DNA from: Falsiroseomonas selenitidurans
Lineage (GTDB): Bacteria; Pseudomonadota; Alphaproteobacteria; Acetobacterales; Acetobacteraceae
Direction of reading: 5' to 3'
Assembly (NCBI RefSeq): GCF_012103215.1
Contig: NZ_JAAVNE010000006.1
Span: 103,791-167,790 of the forward strand
DNA: 64,000 bases
The notes beneath the pieces are model-generated. The model did not search any database and had not been told where the DNA came from. It saw nothing but the letters and a program-made list of their open reading frames with translations. Each line of letters begins with the position of its first letter. Within the stretch, counting starts at the first letter, position 1. Positions 7,892-20,588 of the stretch are shown in pieces. A program made the translations under genes and the position numbers.

Positions 7892-8731
7892 TCATGGCTT
7901 CACCGCGCGCAGGCTGAGCGCCAGCGGCAGCCAGGGCCGGTCCGGCCAGGTCCACATTCCCTCCGCATCCTGCACGCTGCCGACGAATTGCTTCCAGGCC
8001 ATGCGGGGGTGTTCATGCAGCCAGTCCAGCTGCAGCCCGGCGCCGCGCAGCGCGCCCAGGATCGCCGCCAGGCTGTGCGGGAACTCGATGGTCCGGCGGT
8101 TGGTCAGCGTTGCCTCGGTGTCCATGTAGTCGCTCGGATTGTCGAAGGCGATCGGGCCGGGCTCGAAATACGGGTAGCGCCAGCCGGGGAGGCCGGGGGC
8201 GGCCGGGCCCTCATCGTCGAAGACCCAGGCGATGGGGTGCATGTCGGCGAAGTAGAAGGCGCCGCCGGGACGCAGGGCGAAGGCAATGGCGGCTGCCCAG
8301 GCGTCCAGGTCCGGCAGCCAGCTGATGGTGCCCCAGCTGGTGAAGACCAGGTCGAAGGCGCCCTGCTCCTCCGGGATCGCGGCCGGCGTTTCCAGCACAT
8401 CCGCCAGCACGAAGCGCATGGTGGTCAGGCCGCATTCGGCGGCGAGGCGGCGCGCGGCGTCGAGGGCCGGCGGGCTGAAATCCACCCCCACCACCCGCGC
8501 CGCGCCGCGCTGCGCCAGCGCGATGCTGTCATCGCCGAGATGGCATTGCAGGTGCAGGACGGCCAGACCGGCGACATCGCCGATCTCCGACGCGACGATC
8601 GCATCCAGCCGCCCCTGCCCCGCCCGTACGCGCGCCAGATCGTAGCCGCGCGGCCCGAGATGAACGCCGGTGCGCTCGTCCCAATTCGCCTGGTTCAGGC
8701 GGCGCCAGTCAGATGTGGATGACGCGGCCAT
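7892..8731 (-). CDS. class I SAM-dependent methyltransferase
   Basis: 279-aa protein starting with the conserved stretch [18 protein letters not shown], typical of a methyltransferase subgroup. The SAM-binding region is [16 protein letters not shown], with VVGVDFSP as the acidic strand and ADVLETP as the next motif. ATG 8731 lies 20 bases inside the 3' end of lpdA on the same strand, so the genes overlap and are probably co-transcribed; an ATG at 8752 is the alternative. The substrate is unknown and a role in lipoate or PDH metabolism should not be assumed from position alone. Confidence 0.82.
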   Translation of the reverse strand: MAASSTSDWRRLNQANWDERTGVHLGPRGYDLARVRAGQGRLDAIVASEIGDVAGLAVLHLQCHLGDDSIALAQRGAARVVGVDFSPPALDAARRLAAECGLTTMRFVLADVLETPAAIPEEQGAFDLVFTSWGTISWLPDLDAWAAAIAFALRPGGAFYFADMHPIAWVFDDEGPAAPGLPGWRYPYFEPGPIAFDNPSDYMDTEATLTNRRTIEFPHSLAAILGALRGAGLQLDWLHEHPRMAWKQFVGSVQDAEGMWTWPDRPWLPLALSLRAVKP

Positions 8732-10103
8732 AGGCGTCCAGCACCGATTCATGCATCGCCTCGGACACGGTGGGATGCGGGAAGACGGTGTGCATCAACT
8801 CGGCTTCGGTCGATTCCAGGGTGCGGGCGATGCCATAGCCCTGGATCATCTCCGTCACCTCAGGCCCGACCATGTGCGCGCCGAGCAATTCGCCGGTCTT
8901 CGCATCGAACACCGTCTTCACGAAACCCTCCGGCTCCCCCATGGCGATGGCCTTGCCGTTGCCGATGAAGGGAAAGCGGCCAACGCGGACCTCGTGGCCC
9001 AGTTCCTTGGCCTTCTTCTCCGTCAGGCCGACGCTGGCGACCTGCGGGCGGCAATAGGTGCAGCCGGGGATGTTCAGCACATCCATCGGGTGCGGGTGCT
9101 TGCCCGCGATGGCCTCGACGCAGATCACCGCCTCATGCGAGGCCTTGTGGGCCAGCCAGGGGGCACCGGTGAGGTCGCCGATGGCATAGACACCCGGCTC
9201 CCCGGTATTGCCGAAGGCATCGGTGACGATGTGGGTGCGGTCGACCTTCACCTTCGTGCCTTCCAGCCCGAGGTCCTCCACATTGCCGACGATGCCGACG
9301 GCGGAAATCAGGCGGTCCGCGGTGATCTCCTGAACCTTACCACCCGCTTCCACGATGGCGGTGATGCTGTCCGCGCCCTTGCGGACACCCTGCACCCGCG
9401 CCCCGGTGATGATCTGCATCTTCTGCTTGGTGAAGGATTTGTGGACGAAGGCGGAGATTTCCTCGTCCTCCACCGGCAGGATGCGGTCCATCACCTCGAT
9501 CAAAGTGACCTCGGCGCCCATGTTCAAATAGAAGCTGGCGAATTCGGAGCCGATGGCGCCGGAGCCCATGACGATGAGCTTCTTCGGCAGCGCGGTGGGC
9601 GTCATCGCCTCCCGGTAGGACCAGATCAGCTTGCCGTCCGGCTCCATCCCCGGCAGGACGCGGGCGCGCGCGCCGGTGGCCAGCAGGATGTGCTTCGCCG
9701 CGATCTCCGCCACCGGCTTGCCGTCCTTGGTGACGGACAGCTTGCCGGGACCGGCCAGCTTGCCGTGGCCGTCGAACACCGTGACCTTGTTCTTCTTCAT
9801 CAGGTGCTTCACGCCACCCGATAGCTGGCCCGCCACGGCGCGTGACCGCTTCACCACCTTCGCAAAATCGAAGCGGATATTGTCCGCCGCGAAGCCGTAG
9901 CTATCCAGGCTGTGCAGCAGGTGGTTGATCTCGCTGGCCCGGAGAAGTGCCTTGGTCGGGATGCAGCCCCAGTTGAGGCAGATGCCGCCCAGATTCTCGC
10001 GCTCCACCAGCGCCACCTTCATGCCGAGCTGGCTGGCGCGGATGGCACCCACATAGCCACCCGGGCCGCCGCCGACGACGACGATATCGAAGGTCTCGGC
10101 CAT
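8709..10103 (-). CDS. lpdA: dihydrolipoyl dehydrogenase (E3)
   Basis: 464-aa FAD flavoprotein that reoxidises dihydrolipoamide of the 2-oxo-acid dehydrogenase complexes with NAD+. The FAD-binding GGGPGGY (11-17), redox disulfide C42/C47 in GGICLNWGCIPTK, NAD-binding GSGAIGSEFASFY and the C-terminal HPTVSEAMHE catalytic His-Glu pair are all present. ATG 10103 has GAGGAG just upstream; a longer frame to 10169 runs into the GNAT gene and is rejected. It follows pdhC and the acetyltransferase, consistent with service to the PDH complex. Confidence 0.96.
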   Translation of the reverse strand: MAETFDIVVVGGGPGGYVGAIRASQLGMKVALVERENLGGICLNWGCIPTKALLRASEINHLLHSLDSYGFAADNIRFDFAKVVKRSRAVAGQLSGGVKHLMKKNKVTVFDGHGKLAGPGKLSVTKDGKPVAEIAAKHILLATGARARVLPGMEPDGKLIWSYREAMTPTALPKKLIVMGSGAIGSEFASFYLNMGAEVTLIEVMDRILPVEDEEISAFVHKSFTKQKMQIITGARVQGVRKGADSITAIVEAGGKVQEITADRLISAVGIVGNVEDLGLEGTKVKVDRTHIVTDAFGNTGEPGVYAIGDLTGAPWLAHKASHEAVICVEAIAGKHPHPMDVLNIPGCTYCRPQVASVGLTEKKAKELGHEVRVGRFPFIGNGKAIAMGEPEGFVKTVFDAKTGELLGAHMVGPEVTEMIQGYGIARTLESTEAELMHTVFPHPTVSEAMHESVLDAYGRVIHI

Positions 10104-10114
10104 TTCGGCTCTCC

Positions 10115-10597
10115 TCAATCCTGGGCCAGGGCGCGCAAAGCGTCGCCCGAAAGGCGACGGACGCGCCATTCATCCCGGCTCTGCGAGCCGATGCGGTCGT
10201 AGAAGCGGATGGCCGGCGCGTTCCAGTCCAGCACCTGCCATTCCATCCGCGTGCAGTTTTCCGCCACCGCGCGCTGCGCAAGGTGCCGGAAGAAGGCCAT
10301 GCCGACGCCCAGGCCGCGATTGGCCGGCTCGACGTAGATGTCCTCGAGATAGATGCCGGGGCGGCCGGTGAAGGTCGAGAAATTGTAGAACCAGATCGCC
10401 TGGCCGATCGCCCGACCCTGCCGTTCCGCCAGGGTGCAGAAGACGCGGGGCGTGGGGCCGAACAGGGCCTCGCGGAAATCGGCCTCGGTGCCGACCGCCT
10501 CATGCAGCAGCTTTTCGTAATCGGCCAGGTCGCGGACCAGCCGGAGGATTTCCGGCAGATCCGCCTCGGTCGCCTCGCGCAGGGTGAAGTCGGTCAT
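10115..10597 (-). CDS. GNAT family N-acetyltransferase
   Basis: 160-aa acetyltransferase with the N-terminal helix pair TLREATEADLPEILRLVRDL, strand motif IYLEDIYVEPANRGLGVG (acetyl-CoA pyrophosphate loop R/Q-x-x-G-x-G/A as RGLGVG) and WQVLDWNAPAIRFYDRIG, typical of diamine/amino-acid N-acetyltransferases. The C-terminus (ALAQD) ends 11 bases before the lpdA start, so it is part of the pdh operon here. Substrate unknown; SpeG/SAT-like relatives act on polyamines or thialysine, which is only suggestive. Confidence 0.85.
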   Translation of the reverse strand: MTDFTLREATEADLPEILRLVRDLADYEKLLHEAVGTEADFREALFGPTPRVFCTLAERQGRAIGQAIWFYNFSTFTGRPGIYLEDIYVEPANRGLGVGMAFFRHLAQRAVAENCTRMEWQVLDWNAPAIRFYDRIGSQSRDEWRVRRLSGDALRALAQD

Positions 10598-10677
10598 GTC
10601 GCGCCCCCAACCTGACCAGCCTTCCGCGTCGCGGCAGTGCCGCTCCCCCCCGCCAGCGGGGAACGGGCTTCTGCTGG

Positions 10678-10699
10678 CTCCCCTGCATTTGCGGGGGAG
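10678..10699. repeat. G/C-rich hairpin between pdhC and GNAT gene
   Basis: CTCCCCTGCA-TT-TGCGGGGGAG forms a 10-bp stem with one G-T pair, inside the 127-bp gap after the pdhC stop. The surrounding sequence has further C-runs and G-runs (CCCCCCCGCCAGCGGGG nearby). It resembles a common dispersed GC-rich element; it might attenuate transcription from pdhC into the distal genes. Confidence 0.45.
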
Positions 10700-10724
10700 G
10701 GTCGGGGTGGGGGCATGCGCGCCA

Positions 10725-12020
10725 TCACAGCATCAGGCTCAGCGGCTCCTCGACGATCTTCTTGAAGGTCGCGATCCACTCCGCCGCCAGCGCCCCATCC
10801 ACCACGCGGTGGTCGACCGAGAGCGTGCAGGTCATCACCGTGGCGATGGCGAGCGCGCCATCCTTCACCACCGGCCGCTGTTCCCCGGCGGAGACCGCCA
10901 GGATGCCGGCCTGCGGCGGGTTGATGATGGCGGCGAAGTCGCGCACGCCATACATGCCCATGTTGGAGATGCTGAAGCCGCCACCCTGGAACTCCTCCGG
11001 CTTCAACTTGCCCGACTTGGCCCGCGTGGCCAGGTCCTTCATCTGGTTGCTGATGGAGGCGAGCCCCGTCTGGTCCGCCTTGCGGATGATCGGCGTGATC
11101 AGCCCGTCCGGGATGCTGACCGCGACGGAAATGTCGACGTCGTGGTACTGGAGGATCGCCTCCTCGGTCCAGGTCGCGTTCACCTGCGGCAGCCGCCGCA
11201 GCGCCACCGCCGCCGCCTTGATCACCAGGTCATTCACGGAAAGCTTGAAGGCGCCCGGCCCATCCTTCGGCGAGGTTGCATTCAGCTGCGAGCGCAGCTT
11301 CAGCAGCGCGTCGATCTCGATATCCATGGTGACGTAGAAATGCGGAATCGTCTGCTTCGATTCCGTCAGGCGGCGCGCGATCACCTTGCGGATGCTGCTG
11401 TTCGGCACGGCGGTATGCGGCGCCGTGATGACGGGGGCCGGCGCCTTGGGCGCCGGCGCGGCGGCGGGTGCGGGCGCCGCGGCCGGCGCCGGTTCGGCCT
11501 TGGCCGGCGCGGGCCTGGCGGCCTGCGGCTTGGCCAGCGCGGCCTCCACATCCGTCTTCACGATGCGGCCATTCGGCCCGCTGCCGCTGAGGGCAGCGAG
11601 ATCCAGCCCGGCCTGCGCCGCCATGCGGCGGGCGAGCGGGGAGGCGATGGTGCGGTCGCCGGCGCCGGTGGCCTTCGGGGCCTCCGCCTTCGGTGCCGCG
11701 GCCGGCTCCGTCTTCGGCGTCTCCGGCGCGGGGGCCGGCTTCGGGGCTTCGGCCTTCGGCGCCGCATCGGCCGATTCGCCCGGCTCCACCAGCACGGCGA
11801 TCGGGTCGTTGACCTTCACGCCGGCGGTGCCGCCCGGCACCAGGATCTTGCCCAGCACGCCCTCATCCACGGCTTCCACTTCCATGGTCGCCTTGTCGGT
11901 CTCGATCTCGGCGATGATGTCGCCGGCCTTCACCGTGTCGCCTTCGGCCTTCAGCCAGCGGGCCAGCGTGCCTTCCGTCATGGTGGGCGACAGCGCCGGC
12001 ATCAGGATGTTCGTGGCCAT
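10725..12020 (-). CDS. pdhC: pyruvate dehydrogenase E2, dihydrolipoamide acetyltransferase
   Basis: 431-aa E2 core enzyme that transfers acetyl from lipoamide to CoA. Order of domains: one lipoyl domain (about 1-80, lipoyl-lysine K43 in [11 protein letters not shown]), an Ala/Pro-rich linker, the E3/E1-binding domain ([19 protein letters not shown]), a second Ala/Pro linker, and the catalytic domain (about 205-431) ending in [13 protein letters not shown] with the catalytic HxxxDG. The single lipoyl domain is compensated by another one on PdhB. It begins 13 bases after the pdhB stop. Confidence 0.96.
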   Translation of the reverse strand: MATNILMPALSPTMTEGTLARWLKAEGDTVKAGDIIAEIETDKATMEVEAVDEGVLGKILVPGGTAGVKVNDPIAVLVEPGESADAAPKAEAPKPAPAPETPKTEPAAAPKAEAPKATGAGDRTIASPLARRMAAQAGLDLAALSGSGPNGRIVKTDVEAALAKPQAARPAPAKAEPAPAAAPAPAAAPAPKAPAPVITAPHTAVPNSSIRKVIARRLTESKQTIPHFYVTMDIEIDALLKLRSQLNATSPKDGPGAFKLSVNDLVIKAAAVALRRLPQVNATWTEEAILQYHDVDISVAVSIPDGLITPIIRKADQTGLASISNQMKDLATRAKSGKLKPEEFQGGGFSISNMGMYGVRDFAAIINPPQAGILAVSAGEQRPVVKDGALAIATVMTCTLSVDHRVVDGALAAEWIATFKKIVEEPLSLML

Positions 12021-12033
12021 GTGCTGTCCCCCC

Positions 12034-13389
12034 TTACTTGTAGGTCACGCGCTTGGCGGCCTCGATCACCTGTTCCAGCCGCGGCAGGGCCAGCTTCTCC
12101 AGGTTCGCGGCATAGGGCATGGGAATATCCAGCCCATGCACGCGCACCGGCGGCGCATCCAGGTCGTCGAAGCAGTTCTCCAGGATCTGCATGGCAACCT
12201 CCGCCCCGATGCCGGCATAGGGCCAGCCTTCCTCGAGCGTGACCAGCCGGTTCGTCTTCTTCACGGACCGCACGATGGTCTCGATGTCCAGCGGCCGCAG
12301 GCTGCGCAGGTTGATGACCTCCGCGCTGATGCCCTGGGCGGCCAGCTCATCCGCCGCCTGCATCGCCATGCCGACCATGATGGAGAAGGCCACCAGGGTC
12401 ACATCGGTGCCCTCGCGCTCCACCTTCGCCTTGCCGATCGGCAGGATGAAATCCTCATCCACCGGGCAGTCGAAGGTCTGGCCGTAGAGGATCTCGTTCT
12501 CCAGGAAGATGATCGGGTTCGGGTCGCGGATGGCCGCCCGCAGCAGGCCCTTGGCATCCGCCGCCGACCACGGCGCCAGCACCTTCAGCCCCGGCAGATG
12601 CGCGTACCAGGAGGCGTAGCACTGGCTGTGCTGCGCGGCGACGCGGCTGGCCGCGCCGTTCGGGCCGCGGAAGACGATGGGGCAGCCGAGCTGGCCGCCC
12701 GACATGTACAGCGTCTTCGCCGCCGAGTTGACGATCTGGTCGATCGCCTGCATCGAGAAGTTGAACGTCATGAACTCGACGATGGGCCTCAGCCCCGTCA
12801 TCGCCGCGCCCACCGCCATGCCGGTGAAGCCGTGTTCCGTGATCGGCATGTCGATCACGCGCTTCGGCCCGAACTCGTCCAGCAGGCCCTGGCTGATCTT
12901 GTAGGCACCCTGGTACTGGCCGACTTCCTCGCCGATCAGGAACACGTCCTTGTCGGCGCGCATCTCCGCCGCCATGGCGTCGCGCAGGGCCTCCCGCACC
13001 GTCATCGGCCTGGTCGCGCCCCAATCCTTCTCGGGCGCGGCCGCGGCCTGGGCCGGCACCGGCGTGGCGGCGGGCTTGGCGGTTTCCATCTTCTCCACCG
13101 GCGCCTTGTCCAGCACCGCCTCGGGCTTCGGTGCCTTCGGCGCTTCCGCCGCGCCACCATCCAGCTCGGCGATCGGGGTGTTCACGGCGACGCCCTCCGT
13201 GCCCTCGGGCACCAGGATCTTCGTCAGCGTGCCCTCGTCGACCGCTTCCACCTCCATGGTCGCCTTGTCGGTCTCGATCTCGGCGATCACGTCGCCGGCC
13301 TTCACGGTCTCGCCCTCCGCCTTGAGCCAGCGGGCCAGCTTGCCCTCCGTCATGGTGGGGCTGAGGGCGGGCATCAGGATCTGCGTCAT
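12034..13389 (-). CDS. pdhB: pyruvate dehydrogenase E1 beta with N-terminal lipoyl domain
   Basis: 451-aa E1-beta subunit of the thiamine-dependent decarboxylase. An N-terminal lipoyl domain (about 1-80, K42 in [14 protein letters not shown]), nearly identical to that of PdhC, is joined by an Ala/Pro linker (about 85-125) to the transketolase-like beta subunit beginning at [13 protein letters not shown]. The fusion is characteristic of alphaproteobacteria. ATG 13389 gives the exact lipoyl-domain N-terminus ([10 protein letters not shown]) and begins one base after the pdhA stop. A longer frame to 13434 would overlap pdhA and is rejected. Confidence 0.96.
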   Translation of the reverse strand: MTQILMPALSPTMTEGKLARWLKAEGETVKAGDVIAEIETDKATMEVEAVDEGTLTKILVPEGTEGVAVNTPIAELDGGAAEAPKAPKPEAVLDKAPVEKMETAKPAATPVPAQAAAAPEKDWGATRPMTVREALRDAMAAEMRADKDVFLIGEEVGQYQGAYKISQGLLDEFGPKRVIDMPITEHGFTGMAVGAAMTGLRPIVEFMTFNFSMQAIDQIVNSAAKTLYMSGGQLGCPIVFRGPNGAASRVAAQHSQCYASWYAHLPGLKVLAPWSAADAKGLLRAAIRDPNPIIFLENEILYGQTFDCPVDEDFILPIGKAKVEREGTDVTLVAFSIMVGMAMQAADELAAQGISAEVINLRSLRPLDIETIVRSVKKTNRLVTLEEGWPYAGIGAEVAMQILENCFDDLDAPPVRVHGLDIPMPYAANLEKLALPRLEQVIEAAKRVTYK

Positions 13390-13390
13390 C

Positions 13391-14422
13391 TCAGCGGGAC
13401 TCCACCAGGACGTCCGTCCACAATTCGCTCTCATCGGGCTCCGGCGAGGTCTGCGCGAACTCGGCGCTGTCCTGCACGATGGCCTTCACCTCGTCGTCGA
13501 TCACCTTCAGCTCCGCCTCGCTCACCCCGTGGCTGTCCAGCAGCAGCTTGCGCGCGGTCTCGATGCAATCGTTCTGCTCTCGCATCTTCTGCACCTCCTC
13601 CCGCGTCCGGTACTTGGCCGGGTCCGACATGGAGTGGCCGCGGTAGCGGTAGGTCTTCATCTCCAGCAGGTAGGGGCCATTGCCGGCCCGGCAGTGGGCG
13701 ACGGCCCGTTCCCCGGCCTCCTTCACCGCGATCACGTCCATGCCGTTCACCTGCTCGCCCGGGATGCCCCAGGGGGAGCCGTTCTTCGACAGGTCGCGGG
13801 AGGCGCTGGCGCGCTCCACGCTGGTGCCCATGCCGTATTTGTTGTTCTCGATGATGAAGACGCAGGGCAGCTTGAACAGGGCGGCCAGGTTCAGGCTTTC
13901 GAACACCTGGCCCTGGTTCGAGGCACCCTCGCCGAAATAGGTCAGCGCCACGGCGCCGTCCTGGCGGTACCAGTTGGCGAAGGCCAGGCCGGCGCCGAGC
14001 GACACCTGCGCGCCGACGATGCCATGGCCGCCATAGAAGCCCTTCTCGCGCGAGAACATGTGCATGCTCCCGCCCTTGCCCTTGGAATAGCCACCGATGC
14101 GGCCGGTGAGCTCGGCCATCACGCCGCGCGCCTCCATGCCGGTGGCCAGCATGTGGCCATGGTCGCGATAGGAGGTGATGACCTGGTCGCCCGGCTGCAG
14201 GCACAGCTGCATGCCGACGACGACGGCCTCCTGGCCGATATACAGGTGGCAGAAGCCGCCGATCAGGCCCATGCCATACAACTGGCCGGCCTTTTCCTCG
14301 AAGCGGCGGATCAGCAGCATGTCGCGATAGGCGCGGGTCAGCTGGTCCTTGCTGATGGCGGGCTGGCTGGGCCCCTTGGAGGCCCCCTTGCCGCGGGCTG
14401 CGCGAGCGGCGGTTTCGGCCAT
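13391..14422 (-). CDS. pdhA: pyruvate dehydrogenase E1 alpha
   Basis: 343-aa thiamine-diphosphate-binding subunit that decarboxylates pyruvate. Family marks: [12 protein letters not shown] near residue 54, [20 protein letters not shown], the TPP/Mg motif [17 protein letters not shown]...[10 protein letters not shown], and the phosphorylation-loop-like [11 protein letters not shown]. The N-terminal 25 residues are basic and low complexity ([14 protein letters not shown]). First gene of the pdhA-pdhB-pdhC run; GAGGA lies ahead of the ATG. The 316-bp upstream gap probably holds the operon promoter. Confidence 0.96.
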   Translation of the reverse strand: MAETAARAARGKGASKGPSQPAISKDQLTRAYRDMLLIRRFEEKAGQLYGMGLIGGFCHLYIGQEAVVVGMQLCLQPGDQVITSYRDHGHMLATGMEARGVMAELTGRIGGYSKGKGGSMHMFSREKGFYGGHGIVGAQVSLGAGLAFANWYRQDGAVALTYFGEGASNQGQVFESLNLAALFKLPCVFIIENNKYGMGTSVERASASRDLSKNGSPWGIPGEQVNGMDVIAVKEAGERAVAHCRAGNGPYLLEMKTYRYRGHSMSDPAKYRTREEVQKMREQNDCIETARKLLLDSHGVSEAELKVIDDEVKAIVQDSAEFAQTSPEPDESELWTDVLVESR

Positions 14423-14738
14423 GCGGTGTCCTCCTCAGGGCTTCCCTGGACAGGCATCTACGCGTGCCCCGGTCGCCTTGCAAGGATGTCCTGTTTCGGG
14501 AAAGCGTTGATTGTGCAACGCAATAACGGGATTAACCACAACGCGGTTAACCCGACTTCAGGGGCTCCGCGCTCCGGGTTGCGAGATTGCCGAAGGCGCG
14601 ACGTGCACGAGCCGATCGTGCCCCAGGCGGCCCCCTTGCAGCAATTTTCGGCGCCGGGGCCGGCGCCTGCGCGGCGGCCCGCGGGGGGGCGAAAAATCCG
14701 CGCGCTATCCGAGCATTCTGGCTGTGTTATGGTTGGGC
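14423..14738. promoter_or_regulatory. divergent pdhA / methyltransferase upstream region
   Basis: 316 bp without a gene between divergently read pdhA and the methyltransferase-like gene. An A/T-richer core (about 14500-14555) contrasts with the surroundings and includes the palindrome listed separately, so the pdhA promoter is most likely there. No confident -35/-10 pair was identified. The right part (14560-14735) is GC-rich with no recognised signal. Confidence 0.5.
14528..14553. promoter_or_regulatory. palindrome GGGATTAACC-N6-GCGGTTAACCC region, possible operator
   Basis: GGGATTAACC (14528-14537) and GGTTAACCC (14545-14553) are inverted copies separated by ACAACGC, with one mismatch. The A/T-rich half-sites in a very GC-rich genome, about 105-130 bp upstream of the pdhA start, look like a dimeric regulator site. 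The regulator is unknown and the assignment is inference. Confidence 0.4.
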
Positions 14739-15657
14739 ATGAGGCGCGCCCAGACCAATCTCAGCACCAGCTTCCTTCGCGAAATCCTCCTGCTGCGGGT
14801 CGCCCGGCAGGTCCTGGCGCCGCAGGCCACCCCGCTGCGCATCCTGTCCTTCGGCTGCTCGATCGGTGAAGAATTGGTGACGCTGCGGGTGCTGTTCCCG
14901 GAGGCCGAGATCTTCGGCTGCGATATCGACCCCCTGGCGCTGAAGGTGGCGCAGGCGCGGGTGGGGCATCTCGCCAACGTCTTCAAGTCGGACGAGGCGG
15001 CGATCGCGGCGCGCGGCCCTTTCGACCTGATCTGCGCCTTCTCCTCCCTCTGCATCAATCCGATGCCGCCGGCCGCCGTGATGCAGCGGCAATTGCCGTT
15101 CTCGCTGTTCGACGACCTGGTCGCCACGCTGGATGAACCTGCGGACCGGCGGGCTGCTCTGCCTGCGTAACACCTCCTACACCTTCGCCGACCTGGCGCT
15201 TTCGCACCGCTATGGCCGAATCCGGACCGACCTGGTCTTCGAAAATGGCTTCGTGCCGCAGTTGCGCCCGGACGGAGCACCCGCCTGTCGGGTCGTGCCC
15301 CGGCAGTTCACCAACCTGCTGCAACGCGGCGTGCTGGACGGCCTGGAGGATTGGGACCTGATCGACACGGTCTTCCGCAAGATGCCGGCGCCGGCGCTGG
15401 CGCCGGAGGTCACCTTTCACAGCATGGTGCCGTCGCTTCCCGATCCCGGCGAACCACTGGCCAGCTGGAGCTACAGCACGCTCGATGGCTGGGACGGCCC
15501 GCCCGAGGAGGTGCTGGAGATCCAGCGCCATTATCGCCTGCAGCGTGACCCGAAGAATCCCGACCAGAGCGAGGTGGTGGGGACGTTGCGGCGCCAGAGC
15601 TTCCGCGGCCAGGGCTGGCTGACCTTCATGCTGGAGCCGCGAAGCATCCCCGCCTGA
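14739..15657 (+). pseudogene. SAM-methyltransferase-like gene split by a +1 frameshift
   Basis: Two overlapping frames together look like one protein of about 305 residues. Part 1 (14739-15170, 143 aa) has LRILSFGCSIGEE, a CheR-like SAM motif, then AEIFGCDIDPLALK and FDLICAFSSLC; it ends in a frame (DEPADRRAALPA) unlike the preceding pattern. Part 2 (15133-15657, 174 aa) continues naturally as NLRTGGLLCLRNTSYTFADL and on to a stop at 15655-15657. The junction is near GATGAAC at 15131-15137, where reading must skip one base; an ATG at 15133 could restart translation. It could be a real pseudogene, a sequencing error or a two-product gene. It is transcribed against its pdh and ftsB neighbours and interrupts the usual ftsB-pdhA linkage. 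Confidence 0.6.
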
Positions 15658-15966
15658 TCAGAACAGGCGACGTTCCCGCGCGTAGGGAACCACGATCTCG
15701 TCCTTGTCGACCAGGTTGAGCAGCTGCCGCGCCCGCTCATCCAGCTGGTCGCGGTCCAGCCGGTCGCCGCGCAGGCCCTGCACGCGGCGTTCCACAGCCT
15801 CCAGCTCCGTCTGCACCCGGGCCAGCTCCTGCCGCGCCTCGGCGATCTGCGCCTGGCGCTGGTCGCGCGCGATCAGCCCGCGCTCGCCATGCACGGCATG
15901 CCACACGAAATAGCCGCTGGTCGCCAGGAACAGCGCGGGCAGCGCTGCCGCGCGCACACGGCGCAT
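15658..15966 (-). CDS. ftsB: FtsB/DivIC-type septum formation protein
   Basis: 102-aa inner-membrane division protein. One membrane segment (about 7-23, AALPALFLATSGYFVWHAV) is followed by a coiled coil (about 33-68, AQIAEARQELARVQTELEAV) and the DivIC-family tail LDERARQLLNLVDKDEIVV. FtsB links FtsL/FtsQ in the divisome periplasmic arm. ATG 15966 gives the usual size; a GTG at 16020 would add 18 residues (SDIYLPAGRRGG...). Position between eno and pdhA is conserved in alphaproteobacteria, although a methyltransferase-like gene is inserted here. Confidence 0.82.
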   Translation of the reverse strand: MRRVRAAALPALFLATSGYFVWHAVHGERGLIARDQRQAQIAEARQELARVQTELEAVERRVQGLRGDRLDRDQLDERARQLLNLVDKDEIVVPYARERRLF

Positions 15967-16176
15967 CACCCAGGCGCCGATACCCCCCCGACGCCCCGCT
16001 GGCAGATAGATGTCAGACACGTATGCGAGCCCCCCCGCCAACGGCCCCATATGAAGGGCGCCGCGCCGCGCCTGTCCAGCGGAATCACGCGGCGTCAACG
16101 CCTTACGACGCTTTCCCGCCCTGGTGTCTCCGCGCCGCCACCCTGGCCCCCGCGCGGCTGGCGCGGCGGCCAGGCT

Positions 16177-18178
<2,002 letters not shown>

Positions 18179-18225
18179 CAGACCACGGAAAGCTGGAGGA
18201 ACGATTAATCCCGTCCCCGCCTCCG

Positions 18226-18390
18226 CTACCGCTTGGCCCGCCCGCCCCCCAGCAGCAGTGTCGCGCCCAGGCCGATGGCCAGCGTCAGCGGCACGGCGAG
18301 TGACCCGAACACGGCCCCGGCCACCACGGTGGCGACCAGGGTCGCCGCCATGCCGATGCCGAATCGCTTCAACCGGGCGCGCTCATCCAT
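18226..18390 (-). CDS. small hydrophobic protein downstream of pyrG, unknown
   Basis: 54-aa frame beginning four bases after the pyrG stop: MDERARLKRFGIGMAATL then mainly hydrophobic to AIGLGATLLLGGGRAKR. Two membrane segments (about 13-33 and 34-49) with a positive N-terminus and a positive C-terminal end. No strong ribosome-binding site is visible, so translation would rely on coupling to pyrG. Family unknown; coding status moderate, from hydrophobic pattern and tight spacing. Confidence 0.5.
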   Translation of the reverse strand: MDERARLKRFGIGMAATLVATVVAGAVFGSLAVPLTLAIGLGATLLLGGGRAKR

Positions 18391-18394
18391 CGGG

Positions 18395-20041
<1,647 letters not shown>

Positions 20042-20131
20042 TCATAGCGAAGCCGGACGGGCGTGCCTACCCGTCCGGCGTGTGGAACCGATGAAAGCTG
20101 GCATGCACCCCGCGCGGGGCGGGGTCCGGCG

Positions 20132-20455
20132 TCAGTTGTTGGGCACCGTGGGTGCGGCGGGGACAGCGGGCGCGCTGGTGGCAGGCGAGCCGGCCGGCGG
20201 TGCGTCCAGGATGGACCGCGCGGGCCCCTCGCTGCGGCCCAGCATGGCCAGCACCAGGGCCAGCGCCATGAAGATGGTGCCGAGCACGGCGGTGGTCCGG
20301 GTCAGCAGATTCGCGGTGCCGCGCCCGGTCATGAACCCGCCCATGCCCTGGGAGGTCCCGATGCCGAGGCCGCCACCTTCGCTGCGCTGCACGAGGATGA
20401 CCCCGATCAGCGCGAGGGTGACGAGCAGGAAGATGACGAGGAGAATAGGGGTCAT
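20132..20455 (-). CDS. secG: preprotein translocase subunit SecG
   Basis: 107-aa SecYEG component. Two membrane segments (about 2-19 and 55-73) flank the conserved cytoplasmic loop VQRSEGGGLGIG followed by GRGTANLLTRTTAVLG, diagnostic of SecG. The last 30 residues are Ala/Pro-rich, common in alphaproteobacterial SecG. It stimulates SecA-driven export. Positioned between tpiA and pyrG, as usual in the class. Confidence 0.93.
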   Translation of the reverse strand: MTPILLVIFLLVTLALIGVILVQRSEGGGLGIGTSQGMGGFMTGRGTANLLTRTTAVLGTIFMALALVLAMLGRSEGPARSILDAPPAGSPATSAPAVPAAPTVPNN

Positions 20456-20485
20456 GGCGCCGGCCTTCTAGCTTGTCGCCGGGCG

Positions 20486-20588
20486 GATGACCAGCGCCGC
20501 AGGCCCAGCCCGCGGGACCCGATGACCAGCGCCGCGGGCTTCAGCCCGCGGGACCCGATGACCAGCGCCGCGGGCTTCAGCCCGCGGA
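20486..20588. repeat. three tandem 35-36-bp hairpin units
   Basis: Three direct units: 20486-20520, 20521-20556 and 20557-20588, each beginning GATGACCAGCGCCGC. Units 2 and 3 contain the palindrome CCGCGGGCTTCAGCCCGCGG (a stem of GCGGGCT with AGCCCGC); unit 1 is slightly degenerate. Unit 3 overlaps the tpiA stop codon, so the last codons of tpiA lie inside a repeat. On the minus strand the array follows tpiA and precedes secG, so it may act as a terminator or mRNA 3'-end stabiliser. Confidence 0.85.

Noticed and set aside
10598..10724. Small gene between pdhC and GNAT gene
   Set aside because: No ORF with start and ribosome-binding site; sequence is hairpin-forming C/G runs.
20486..20588. 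Possible CRISPR array
   Set aside because: Units are directly abutting with no spacers of regular, unique sequence, and there are no cas genes.
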